Positions 43,768-52,325 of a stretch of 64,000 nucleotides of DNA are shown one piece after another. Location of the stretch: assembly GCA_965222975.1 (NCBI GenBank), contig CBDCVJ010000031.1, positions 1 to 64,000 on the forward strand, given 5' to 3'. Positions within the stretch are counted from its first letter, which is position 1; each line of letters starts with the position of its first letter. Both the position numbers and the translations under genes were made by a program. The notes below the pieces were generated by a model. It was not told the origin of the DNA and did not search any database. It worked only from the letters and a program-made list of their open reading frames with translations. The stretch is from UBA6168 sp965222975. Its GTDB lineage: Bacteria; Bacteroidota; Bacteroidia; Chitinophagales; Saprospiraceae.

Positions 43768-44544
43768 TCAGACAGTAATTTTTTCCAGTTGCTCTTGTCG
43801 TTGGCCAGCCGTTGTCTTTTCATACGTAGAATCGTAATCATCCCGCAACGTTCCCATCATCCGATCCCAGAAAAGGAAATAGAGGCCGTAATTTCCGTGG
43901 AACCCTTTGTGGTGCAGGTTGTGGGCAACGGAGGTATTGACCCACCTGCCGAACCAATTCTTATTAAACCCTTTTGGATATAATTCAAAACCCAAATGAC
44001 CATAGACATTGTAAGTTATTTGAAAAAGAAAAAACCAACCGATAGCATGCTGGTGGACAGGGAGGGTAAATGCGATCAACGGCAAAATCCCAACTTCAAC
44101 TACAGCTTCCAACGGATGAAAAGCATAAGCCGTCCAAGGCGATGGGTTGGTGGATTTATGGTGCACGAGGTGGACGTATTTAAATAAAAAAGGATGGTGC
44201 ATCAGGCGGTGCACCCAATAGAAATAGGTGTCGTGCAAAAACAGCATCCATACCCAAGTGAAGATATAATAGGGAATGCCCATTTCACCGATGGAATTGT
44301 ACATGTTGGTGTAGGGCTTGAATGTCACAAAGACCATCAGGGCCACCGTGGCGAATATGGAAACGGTGATGAGGGAGAACAAGATGTCCCGCCCGTAGTC
44401 GGTCAGCTTCGGCATGTGCTGCTGCACTTTCCGAAACCACAATGGTTTTTTCAGAATAATATAAAACAGGATGAATGCGCCGCCCGCAAATTTGAAATAC
44501 CTGCTGACAATGCCGAAGGCTTCGTTGAGCCACCAATCTATCAT
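43768..44544 (-). CDS. Sterol desaturase / fatty acid hydroxylase family protein
   Basis: 258 residues, four or five membrane helices (AFILFYIIL, ILFSLITVSIFATVALMVFV, IPYYIFTWVWMLFLH). The di-iron histidine clusters are H104-x7-H112-x3-H116H117 (HDTYFYWVHRLMHH), H125-x2-H128H129 (HLVHHKS) and a C-terminal AHNLHHKGFH motif, all present. The family hydroxylates or desaturates sterols, carotenoids or fatty acids; the substrate here is unknown. Single gene with no lipid-synthesis neighbours. Confidence 0.88.
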   Translation of the reverse strand: MIDWWLNEAFGIVSRYFKFAGGAFILFYIILKKPLWFRKVQQHMPKLTDYGRDILFSLITVSIFATVALMVFVTFKPYTNMYNSIGEMGIPYYIFTWVWMLFLHDTYFYWVHRLMHHPFLFKYVHLVHHKSTNPSPWTAYAFHPLEAVVEVGILPLIAFTLPVHQHAIGWFFLFQITYNVYGHLGFELYPKGFNKNWFGRWVNTSVAHNLHHKGFHGNYGLYFLFWDRMMGTLRDDYDSTYEKTTAGQRQEQLEKITV

Positions 44545-44714
44545 GGTTCTTAGTTTATTAGTGATTAGTCTGGCAAGTTCTTGAATTTTAATGTTATGCC
44601 AAAAAAAATCAACTGAACGATTATTTGCTTTTTAAGCATATGATTATATAATTAAAAGTACAAAAAAACAGGCCAATAGTTGGATTTGCAAAAATGGAGC
44701 ATTTAACTTGACAA

Positions 44715-44760
44715 TCCCGATAGCCTGCCCCGAATTCACTTCGGGGTAAAATACGGGACG
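44715..44760. repeat. Palindromic word repeat (CCCCGAA..TTCGGGG type)
   Basis: CCCGATAGCCTGCCCCGAATTC with ACTTCGGGGTAAAATACGGGA. CCCCGAA..TTCGGGG is a palindrome also present at 39800 and inside the gene at 47714. It is within the 295-base stretch 44545-44839, which has no gene I can support. Confidence 0.5.
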
Positions 44761-44839
44761 GGTTGTTAAGTTAATTTTCTGAAATAAGTATTGAACACAC
44801 ATCTAACATCTTGAAACCTGCCGTTTGAACGGCAGGGGC

Positions 44840-47800
44840 TTAAAACACCGCCCCCACCTGCGCCCGCCCCACATGCACCACATTCGCCTGCCCCGTCTTC
44901 CGCCCCTCATAAGTAATGCCCACCCGGATATTTTTCGCCACCTGCCGATCCAGTGTTACATTCCACAAATAATTTTTCCCATTTTGCAAGCCCTGCAAAA
45001 AAGCAAAACCGACGGGCGAATTGGCCTCACCTTCAAAAGCAATATTTACCAGAGAAAATTCCGAACGGATGCTCGTGGTGGAACTTTGGTTAAATACCAT
45101 TTCCCATTTCAGATCATTCGTTTTGGCATTTTCGCCAGCTGTGCCTTTTTTATTTTCCGAACTTTTATAGCGCCAAGTCACACCCGTGCGAAAATTGTTG
45201 GATGGCTGGAAGGTGAGCTGTGGTTTTGCCTCTATAGAGCGGATTTGGTAGCGGCGGTTCTCGAACAGTTCCGACCCTTGTTCGTCGGTGCCGAGGGTGA
45301 GGGAAGTTTGCAGGCTGATGCTGCGGGTCACGTTCCAGCGGCCTTTGAGGAATTGCTGCTGCTGTCGGCGGCTCTCAAATCCACTTGTCTGCACAAACTT
45401 GTTTTGATTATCTGATTGGCCGAATTGAATATCGAATTTTGGATCGGAGCGGTTGAAAAACAAGGTGTTATAAACTGAAGAGCGGGTCGCCACGAGCGCC
45501 GTATCCACCACATCCAATTGAAAGGGGTTCCAGGCACTGACATTTTCGGCATCCCTCACCTTGCGGGTAATCTGCAAACTACTCTGTGTCGAAAAACGGC
45601 TCATGAATTTTCTGAAACCCTCTTTATTGAACCAAACCGCTTTGGGTTCGAGGCGGAGGCTTTGGTTGAACGTCACATTATTGGTGCGGATAAAGTCATC
45701 GGTGAAAACGTTTACCCGCACAGCATTGGCCACATCTTGAAACGGGGCGATTTCCACTTCATCCAATTGCACTTGCCCGTCGCTGTTGCGGTCGGTCCAT
45801 TGGTGGGTGCCCTCGCCGGGCTGCACTTGGAGGTAAGTGATTTCGATTTTTCGTTCTTGACCACTGCCGATCTCATAACTGGTTGTTGATTGCAGCACCC
45901 CACGCAGCAAATTAAAATTATGATTGAGACGGCCAAGGTAGGTGTCGGATGGGTCGAGGTTGGTAAGTTCCTCGTCTTTGATGACCAATTTTCGATAGGT
46001 GAAATTCCAACTCAGGCGGGAGTTGCGGCTTTGTGCCCAATTGCCCTGTACATTAAATTCGTCCGCAATGGTTGACTGCGAAAATGCACTTCCTGTAGGC
46101 GCATGATCCTTCCGCCGCTGGTAACTCGTTTTGAAACCAAACTTATCATTCTCTGGGCTTTCCAAATACACCCTTGCGATGTCGTAATAAAAACTCGCCC
46201 TATTCAGGGTATCGGGCCCATTAATTATTTTAGTAAAGCGGCTATTACGTTCCCGCTCGCCATATACCCCCCCCCGCCAATAATTATTTCCTGTGCTATC
46301 CCGGAAAATGGGAACAGCAATATTTATTTTAGGTCGAAAAAATTCGCTCCGTTCGCCCCCCCCCGCCATCTCTGTATTCTCTGTGCGCTCCGTGGTTAGC
46401 AAATCGCTTTGTGCCCATATATCGAAGCCATTTTTTTGAAAAATATATTTCCCAAAATGCCTAGTGCCCGTATAAACGGTATCCTGAAAAAAGCCTCCGA
46501 ATTTATATTGAAAGCTCCCCACATTTGGGCTTCGCAAAGTAAACCCTGCGCTGCCCAATTGCTCGTTGCTCGGACGGGCATTGATGCCCACGTCGTTCGC
46601 TCCAGAGTTCACGTTCCAGTCACGGGTAAATTCCGCTGGCCGATAAGGGTTTAGTTCCTTGAATTTTTGCTGGGTAAATTCGTAATCCGCTTCCAATACC
46701 ATTTCCCACATCCTTTTATCATTCTGTGAGATACTGTTCATGTTGGCAGGGCTCTCGTTTTTTTTGCCAAAATTTAGTGTGTGCCGCACCCCTGCCGTTG
46801 CAGCCAGCCCCGCATTGTCCCCATCATTAATTGACGATAAACGGTTTTTATCAAAATTACTCAGCGCCACTTCTGCCCGCATATTCATTTTTTTTGTTGG
46901 GGAAAATTCGACGCCGGATGTGTACAACTGCAATTGATTGGGCGCAACGAGGCGCCGCACCGATTCGTAATTGCCAGTTGGCAACCCAGTGATCGGATCA
47001 GGTGCGACCCATCGGAAAACCCTCCCATTTGCAGGCGTTTCGGTGTCCTGCACATAATTGCCATTTCCGAATCCAACTTGTGCAAAACTGGCCGTATATA
47101 GTGCTTTTTCAGGGTCATTGCTAAAAACCAAAATATTATCGAAAAGCCCCCCCCCTGCCATCGTATCCTGCAATTCATATAATACCCGAAAGGCACTAAA
47201 TTCTTCCACTGTATCAATGCTGCTTATAATTACATCATTGTCGCCAGCAAGCTGTAGAGCCTCTTGCTCCATCTGTGAAAATTCATCGTCAATTGGTTTT
47301 CTGCCATCCTGTTCGGAATAGGTATGGAGGTACAGGCGCAGCTTATCGGTTTTCATTTCACTATTAAAAGCATAAAGGGAGCGCTGGTAGTCCTGTACAT
47401 TGTAATCAAACTCCACCACGATGCGGCTGTCCTTGGTAATGAGACGGCGGTTGGTAAAAGTAATATGCCCGGCGTTGTAATCAATCACATAATCGGCATC
47501 GAGGCCACGAGTCATAGTCTGTCCGTCAACTACTACTTTCTCCGTTCCAGATAAAATGATAATAAAACGTTCGCCCTCTGCCCCTTCTAATCGGTAGGGC
47601 CCTTGGTTGCCTTCTTGTGCCGCAAGGGTATTCCTCGCAAATTTTCCCCGTGCAGCTGCCACGCTGAATTTTGTGTCCAAAACCCCGAATTTTTTCTTAG
47701 TTCTCTTTGACTGCCGCCCCGAACTTGCTTCGGGGTTTCCGCTTCGCTCCAAACTGGAAATCGCCCACTGCCGACTGAAAGTAGCCCCCTGCAATTTTTT

Positions 47801-48484
47801 AAAATAATTCATGAAATAACTGTCCGGCCTGCCGAGTTCGTAGTCGCCTGCAATGAGTTTGTTTTCGTCTTTTTTTATTTGGATAAATATTTTATCGAAC
47901 TCCCGGAGCTGTTGCGTATTGCCTTCCGGTTGGAGCGGGATGCTGTTGTCGGTGATGGCGGCGAGCACTTCGAGGTCGCCGAGCTGTCCAGCCATTTGTA
48001 AATTGAATTGGCTATTCAAGACGAGGTTTTGATTGTTGCCAAAAGAAATGCCCCTTGTATAGTTGCCGTTATAATCCAGCCCCTGTTGAGGCAACAAAGG
48101 GCGTTGTTGGTCAGCGTATGGGTTGTATGGCACACCGATGAGAAAGTCCTTTTTGTCTTTATTCAAAATTGCAGAATCGAGCCGAGCGTAAGGGGCGGAG
48201 AGGTCGAATGGCAGCACACGGTATTTAATTGAGAATTGAGAATTGAGAATTGAGAATGAGGAGTCAAAAGTGATGCGGTTGTTTTCAATTTTGTAGTTAT
48301 TTGGAGAAATGAGGGTATTGGTCTTTGGGTCTTTTACTTGGACAGTTTGGGGGATAACGGTCAGGCTGTCAATGAGTTGGGGCACACCGAGCACGGGGAG
48401 GGTCTTGGTTCGCAGGTTGGATATTTGCGAAGCGGCCAATAGCGGCAACAAGACCAAAAGAAAGGTGTAAAGGGTTTTAATCAT
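44840..48484 (-). CDS. Very large outer-membrane beta-barrel protein of unknown function
   Basis: 1214 residues, signal peptide (TLYTFLLVLLPLLAASQ). The N-terminal 250 residues have a family-like segment (GVPYNPYADQQRPLLPQQGLD-type, LQMAGQLGDLEVLAAITDNS). Near 330, GTEKVVVDGQTMTRGLDADY and VIDYNAGHITFTNRRLI recur in large Bacteroidota surface proteins. From about 400 on, alternating aromatic and hydrophilic residues with many turns (YRRKDHAP, SWNFTYRKL, GSGQERKIEITYLQV, DVANAVRVNVFTDDF) fit a long beta barrel. The last residues (LWNVTLDRQVAKNIRVGITY) end in a typical aromatic strand. It contains in-frame insertions at 47714 and 48229. Function not known. Confidence 0.72.
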   Translation of the reverse strand: MIKTLYTFLLVLLPLLAASQISNLRTKTLPVLGVPQLIDSLTVIPQTVQVKDPKTNTLISPNNYKIENNRITFDSSFSILNSQFSIKYRVLPFDLSAPYARLDSAILNKDKKDFLIGVPYNPYADQQRPLLPQQGLDYNGNYTRGISFGNNQNLVLNSQFNLQMAGQLGDLEVLAAITDNSIPLQPEGNTQQLREFDKIFIQIKKDENKLIAGDYELGRPDSYFMNYFKKLQGATFSRQWAISSLERSGNPEASSGRQSKRTKKKFGVLDTKFSVAAARGKFARNTLAAQEGNQGPYRLEGAEGERFIIILSGTEKVVVDGQTMTRGLDADYVIDYNAGHITFTNRRLITKDSRIVVEFDYNVQDYQRSLYAFNSEMKTDKLRLYLHTYSEQDGRKPIDDEFSQMEQEALQLAGDNDVIISSIDTVEEFSAFRVLYELQDTMAGGGLFDNILVFSNDPEKALYTASFAQVGFGNGNYVQDTETPANGRVFRWVAPDPITGLPTGNYESVRRLVAPNQLQLYTSGVEFSPTKKMNMRAEVALSNFDKNRLSSINDGDNAGLAATAGVRHTLNFGKKNESPANMNSISQNDKRMWEMVLEADYEFTQQKFKELNPYRPAEFTRDWNVNSGANDVGINARPSNEQLGSAGFTLRSPNVGSFQYKFGGFFQDTVYTGTRHFGKYIFQKNGFDIWAQSDLLTTERTENTEMAGGGERSEFFRPKINIAVPIFRDSTGNNYWRGGVYGERERNSRFTKIINGPDTLNRASFYYDIARVYLESPENDKFGFKTSYQRRKDHAPTGSAFSQSTIADEFNVQGNWAQSRNSRLSWNFTYRKLVIKDEELTNLDPSDTYLGRLNHNFNLLRGVLQSTTSYEIGSGQERKIEITYLQVQPGEGTHQWTDRNSDGQVQLDEVEIAPFQDVANAVRVNVFTDDFIRTNNVTFNQSLRLEPKAVWFNKEGFRKFMSRFSTQSSLQITRKVRDAENVSAWNPFQLDVVDTALVATRSSVYNTLFFNRSDPKFDIQFGQSDNQNKFVQTSGFESRRQQQQFLKGRWNVTRSISLQTSLTLGTDEQGSELFENRRYQIRSIEAKPQLTFQPSNNFRTGVTWRYKSSENKKGTAGENAKTNDLKWEMVFNQSSTTSIRSEFSLVNIAFEGEANSPVGFAFLQGLQNGKNYLWNVTLDRQVAKNIRVGITYEGRKTGQANVVHVGRAQVGAVF
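47714..47750 (-). repeat. In-frame palindromic insertion in the barrel gene
   Basis: CCGCCCCGAACTTGCTTCGGGG followed by TTTCCGCTTCGCTCC carries the CCCCGAA..TTCGGGG palindrome. The minus strand translates it without stop as LERSGNPEASSGRQS, which interrupts a lysine-rich surface loop. Its word also occurs between genes at 39800 and 44715. Confidence 0.6.
48229..48262 (-). repeat. In-frame intergenic-type word repeat in the barrel gene
   Basis: GAGAATT is repeated four times here and translated as SILNSQFSI on the minus strand. The same words are typical of the intergenic hairpins in this window. It falls in the N-terminal region, residues about 75-87. Confidence 0.55.
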
Positions 48485-48663
48485 TTACAGATAGCTAAAT
48501 CCTTATGGTGTGTTTCAAATGAACGCAAATTAAATAGGTTTATGGCCTGCAAATAGTCCAAGTTGTCTTTTATGAAACGGAATAAATCTATTCTAACGAG
48601 TTTTGTTTCACTCTGCCTTGGCTTTTTGGAATTACATTCATTACACATGCTACAAATCATTTC

Positions 48664-48838
48664 TTAAGTTACTATACACTTTTTGAAAAAGGCTGTTTTT
48701 CATGTCTGAGAGGAAGGTCAATTTAGAGAGGGAGGTGTTTTTTTTGATTTTTTTCAGAAAAAACACCTCCCTCTCTATGAGTTTCTTCTCCTTTTGCCTG
48801 AAAACGGATTTGGGCAAAAAAAGTGTATAGTAACTTAA
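48664..48838. mobile_element. MITE-like element B with 7-bp target duplication
   Basis: Terminal inverted repeats TTAAGTTACTATACACTTTT and AAAAGTGTATAGTAACTTAA (20 bp) enclose a strong internal palindrome with 19-bp arms (AGAGAGGGAGGTGTTTTTT, 48725-48743 with 48758-48776). Directly outside both ends is TCATTTC (48657-48663 and 48839-48845), an apparent target-site duplication. There is no reading frame inside. The rest of the gap 48485-48950 holds no gene. Confidence 0.78.
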
Positions 48839-48950
48839 TCATTTCTATCTCATTTTAAAAAAAGTTACTTTTACGGCTCTTGCACGGAAATACTTCCCAC
48901 TTTGCTTTGTCCAGTTATATTTTTTCATTTTAAATTTTTTCTACAATCAA

Positions 48951-50372
48951 ATGAAAAAACCTATCCAACTCATTTTGATACTCCTTGCCATCGCATTCAG
49001 TTCATTAATAAAAGCCCAAAACAATATCGTCTTTATCCTCGACGGCTCCGGCTCGATGTGGCAAAAAATAGACGGCGAATTCAAAATTGCCGTCGCCAAA
49101 ACGGTCATGAAAGGCCTCGTGGAAAAACTCCCCGACAGCACCCGAGCCAGCCTTGTCGCTTACGGTCACAACCGCAAATCAGATTGCGAGGATATTGAAA
49201 CCCTTGTGCCATTTGCACCTTTGGATAAAACAGCCATGTCGGAAAGTTTGGACGGCATCAACCCCGTGGGTATGACGCCTATCGCCAAATCCATCCAACA
49301 TGTTTTGGATTTTTTGAAAAATGAAAACGAAGAAGTGACCATCGTACTCGTCAGCGATGGCCTCGAAACCTGCGACGGCAATGCCTGTGAACTACTGCGG
49401 CAGGCTAAAGCGCAGGGCGCAAAAATTACCATGCACGTGGTCGGATTTGGCATTGAGGAAAAAGACCTCTCTGCACTCGAATGCATCGCCCAAGCTGGCA
49501 ATGGCCAATACCTCCCTGCCAACAATGCCGGAGAACTCGCCAACGCCCTGGACAAAACCATCGAGCCGCCGGTGGAAGGTGATAGCTACCTTTCCGTAAA
49601 AGCGACTTTGAAAGGTGAACTGGTGGACGCAATTGTAAAAGTTTATCCAAAAGGCGAGACTAAAGAAATAATAGCTGGCCGCACTTATTCCGCCAGCACT
49701 ACCAATCCCCGCCTGTTCCTTTTGCCGGCTGGTGATTATGAAATGGAGGTCACTGCCATTACCCTCGATGGCAGTCCACAGCAAAAATTTACCGACCTAA
49801 AATTGATGCCAAACGATACCTTGACTAAAGAAGTGGATTTCTCAAACGGCACCATAAAAATAATGGTGACCCGTAACGGGGAGTTGTCCGATGCGACGGT
49901 CAAGGTCATGAAGGCAGGTTTACAAAAGGAAGTGGCAGCCAGCAGGTCTTATCGACATGCCAAGTCAAACCCCGTAATTTTCGATATTTTGCCGGGCACG
50001 TATGACATTGAAATCAAAGGCATCGAGATAAAAGGCGCACCCATCGTCCGTTTCGAAAATCAGGTTGTGGCCAATGGCGATCAACTTAATTTGGAGCACA
50101 ATTTCCTATCAGGCGAACTCAAGGTAGGGGCCAAGCTAAAATCAAATCTGGTGGACGCCGTAGTCAAAGTTCTCCGCAAAGACAATGACAAAGAAGTCGC
50201 ACGCGGCAGAACCTATATGAGCGATCATTCCAACCCAAAATCCTTTATCCTTGAACCTGGTATTTACCAAGTGGAAATCCAGCCCGTTAAGCCCAAAGGG
50301 TTGAGCGTTAAAACAATAGAGGTGGAAATACAAGCTGGCAAGACTCTTGAAAAATGGGGGAAATGGAAATGA
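48951..50372 (+). CDS. VWA-domain exported protein with three beta repeats
   Basis: 473 residues. Signal peptide ending IKAQ. VWA domain at about 24-200: MIDAS DGSGSM (Asp31, Ser33, Ser35), the Thr in GMTPIAKSI, and the Asp in VSDGLETCDG, all in place for metal binding. Then three related repeats of 85-95 residues (VDAIVKVYPKGETKEI.AGRTYSAS; LSDATVKVMKAGLQKEV; LVDAVVKVLRKDNDKEV), each with a 'P/G-Y-x-x-E' turn, resembling carboxypeptidase-regulatory-like beta sandwiches. It probably binds a partner protein or surface ligand in the periplasm. Single gene. Confidence 0.85.
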   Translation: MKKPIQLILILLAIAFSSLIKAQNNIVFILDGSGSMWQKIDGEFKIAVAKTVMKGLVEKLPDSTRASLVAYGHNRKSDCEDIETLVPFAPLDKTAMSESLDGINPVGMTPIAKSIQHVLDFLKNENEEVTIVLVSDGLETCDGNACELLRQAKAQGAKITMHVVGFGIEEKDLSALECIAQAGNGQYLPANNAGELANALDKTIEPPVEGDSYLSVKATLKGELVDAIVKVYPKGETKEIIAGRTYSASTTNPRLFLLPAGDYEMEVTAITLDGSPQQKFTDLKLMPNDTLTKEVDFSNGTIKIMVTRNGELSDATVKVMKAGLQKEVAASRSYRHAKSNPVIFDILPGTYDIEIKGIEIKGAPIVRFENQVVANGDQLNLEHNFLSGELKVGAKLKSNLVDAVVKVLRKDNDKEVARGRTYMSDHSNPKSFILEPGIYQVEIQPVKPKGLSVKTIEVEIQAGKTLEKWGKWK

Positions 50373-50397
50373 ATGGGCTGCCAACCCCACACACCCA

Positions 50398-51162
50398 TCA
50401 TACCCGCATACGCTCCTGCATCAACTCGGCATAAGTCGCATAATTTAATTTAGCAGGTGAGGCAATAAAAAATAATTTGCCTGACGTTTCGCATTTAATA
50501 TTTAATTCACTCGTATTTTTAATAATAATAAAATCGTCATTTTTCACCTTTTCTCCATTTATAGAAAATTGCCCATCTATCACATAAAGCGAATAAATAT
50601 TATCAGGTGATATATTTTCCGAAAAATCAATTTCATTAAATTCCAACCTTTTTATCTCCAATCCTTGGGCATCTAATTTAAAAGGGGATTTATCCCCAAT
50701 ATAGGTTCTGACAGAAACGCCATTGTTTTCCGCAACTGGCAAATCCGTCATTTTATAATCATTATAAGAGGCGGGCTGCTCCAGTGTTTTTGCCAAATTT
50801 GGGTCTACCCAAATTTGGAACATAGCCGACCCCTCGCCCATTGCCTCTGCATGACTGATGCCGTTTCCTGCGCGGATAATTTGGGCGTCGCCCGCATTAA
50901 GCGGTCGCCATTCTTTTAGTTTGGTATCATAATGCCGGATTTGCCCTTTCAACACAAACGACATAATTTCAAAACCTTGGTGTGGGTGCAAACCAATGGT
51001 ACTGTCCACATTTGCTTCAGCATAAGCCCAATAGAATAAATTGGAATAAGGGCGAATAAATCCACCTTCCTGTGGAAAGCCAATGGGTTTGTTTTCGACG
51101 ATCTCGCCGCCGTTGAATGCGCCACTTGCTTGGCGCTCTTTTGGAATTACTTGTATAGACAT
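50398..51162 (-). CDS. Pirin family protein
   Basis: 254 residues, two cupin domains. The metal site is HPHQGFEIMSFVLKG (two His) and the later GNGISHAEAMGEG (His and Glu). FIRPYSNLFYWAYAE and MFQIWVDPN follow the family. Pirins of this type act as quercetin dioxygenases or redox-linked regulators, and the role cannot be told here. Cytoplasmic, single gene. Confidence 0.88.
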   Translation of the reverse strand: MSIQVIPKERQASGAFNGGEIVENKPIGFPQEGGFIRPYSNLFYWAYAEANVDSTIGLHPHQGFEIMSFVLKGQIRHYDTKLKEWRPLNAGDAQIIRAGNGISHAEAMGEGSAMFQIWVDPNLAKTLEQPASYNDYKMTDLPVAENNGVSVRTYIGDKSPFKLDAQGLEIKRLEFNEIDFSENISPDNIYSLYVIDGQFSINGEKVKNDDFIIIKNTSELNIKCETSGKLFFIASPAKLNYATYAELMQERMRV

Positions 51163-51239
51163 GAATTTAGTTTTTTCTGAGAACGCCTGAACGGTTAAAT
51201 GGTTGAATGGCCAAAAGGTTGGGAACTTAAGCAGTCATT

Positions 51240-51815
51240 TTAGCCAAGTTCCCATTCTTCTTTATGCTGCTGTAAAATGGGGATGATAAATTCGATCAGC
51301 TCCCGCAATTCCCATCCAATTAGCTCCGCCCCTTTGCGAACTTCCTCCCTGTCAACCGATGCTGCAAAAGACTTTGTTTTAAATTTCTTTAAAACGGACT
51401 TTGCAGTTATGCCCTCTAATTTCGTTGGACGAATTAATGCAGCGGCGATAATAAATCCAGTGAGTTCATCAGCGGCCACGATGCATTTATCCAGCAGGGA
51501 ATTTCTCGGCACCTCCCATTTTGTATAATGACCAGCTATGGCGTGGGCTATTTCGTCTTCGCCCATTTCACGCAGTTTGGCCACGATGATGTTGGGGTGT
51601 TCGTTTGGGTGTTTTTCATAATCGGCATCGTGCAGCCAGCCGGTGACAGCGAATTTTTCTGCGTCTTCTTGAAAATGGTTGGCCATTGCTTCCATGACCA
51701 GCGCTACGCTGTGGGCATGTCGTCGGAGCGAATCCGTTTTTGTTAGGTCGAATAATAATGCTTTGGCTTCCGCTTGTGTCATGTCAGGTTTTTTGGGTAA
51801 AAGTAGGTCAATCAT
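51240..51815 (-). CDS. HD-domain hydrolase
   Basis: 191 residues. The HD motif is RRHAHSVALVMEAMA and WLHDADYEKHPNEHP (His-Asp), followed by AIAGHY and CIVAADELTGFIIAA with a further Asp. HDIG-type phosphohydrolase fold, probably metal-dependent, cytoplasmic; the substrate (nucleotide or another) is unknown. Its 5' end overlaps the divergent frame at 51740 in part, so the start ATG at 51815 or that at 51782 is possible. Confidence 0.85.
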   Translation of the reverse strand: MIDLLLPKKPDMTQAEAKALLFDLTKTDSLRRHAHSVALVMEAMANHFQEDAEKFAVTGWLHDADYEKHPNEHPNIIVAKLREMGEDEIAHAIAGHYTKWEVPRNSLLDKCIVAADELTGFIIAAALIRPTKLEGITAKSVLKKFKTKSFAASVDREEVRKGAELIGWELRELIEFIIPILQQHKEEWELG

Positions 51816-52246
51816 GGAAAGTCGTTAAACACTGCGAACAAAAAGCGGCTTCAAACCTTTATTTTGCTAATTTTGTAAAAACAAATCAGCACATTTCTCC
51901 ATCAACGACATATCGTTCCCTTATTTCCTACCTGCTGGCATTTTTAGTGGTGAATGCAGTGACCTTCAAGGAATTGCACCACTTGTTGGATCACCACCAT
52001 GAAGTAGCCCATTGCGATGTTGAAGGTTCGGAGACACACTTGCACAGCGAGGAATATGCCCCGGCGGATTGCTTCATTTGCTTTTTCCATTTTTCCACAG
52101 AGGAATTCCAAGAAGCTACCATTGGGTTAAATGCTCCGACACCCTTTCATTTACCTGTTTATTATTCTTACGATAATCCGATCACGAAAAGTGCTTTTCG
52201 GCACATGCCTTCCCGTGGGCCACCTACCCATTCTGCTTCCATTTAA
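51740..52246 (+). CDS. His-rich membrane-anchored protein upstream of a TonB receptor
   Basis: The frame is open for 168 codons, but the real start is unclear: the ATG at 51740 overlaps the HD gene by 76 bases, and there is no ATG, GTG or TTG downstream of a good promoter box at 51868. An ATT at 51893 is possible. The supported part starts around TTYRSLISYLLAFLVVNAVTF (membrane helix), then a His-rich segment (ELHHLLDHHHEVAHCDVE, ETHLHSEE) and CFICFFHFS with Cys pairs. It probably binds a metal on the periplasmic side. The gene is 79 bases upstream of a ZnuD-like receptor. Confidence 0.6.
   Translation: MLGRIIMLWLPLVSCQVFWVKVGQSWKVVKHCEQKAASNLYFANFVKTNQHISPSTTYRSLISYLLAFLVVNAVTFKELHHLLDHHHEVAHCDVEGSETHLHSEEYAPADCFICFFHFSTEEFQEATIGLNAPTPFHLPVYYSYDNPITKSAFRHMPSRGPPTHSASI
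51868..51875 (+). promoter_or_regulatory. Candidate -7 box (TAATTTTG)
   Basis: A TAnnTTTG match in the 5' part of the His-rich gene frame. If used, transcription starts near 51882, which would exclude the ATG at 51740 as the translation start. Confidence 0.4.
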
Positions 52247-52325
52247 AATTAATATTCACTATGGTTTCCTATTTCATTATAGCCTGTTGCGCAAATGAAA
52301 TGGGTAATTTCAACATTCGAAGCGG

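Noticed and set aside
49166..49784. Minus-strand frames opposite the VWA gene
   Set aside because: Shadow frames; the plus-strand protein has an intact MIDAS site and signal peptide.
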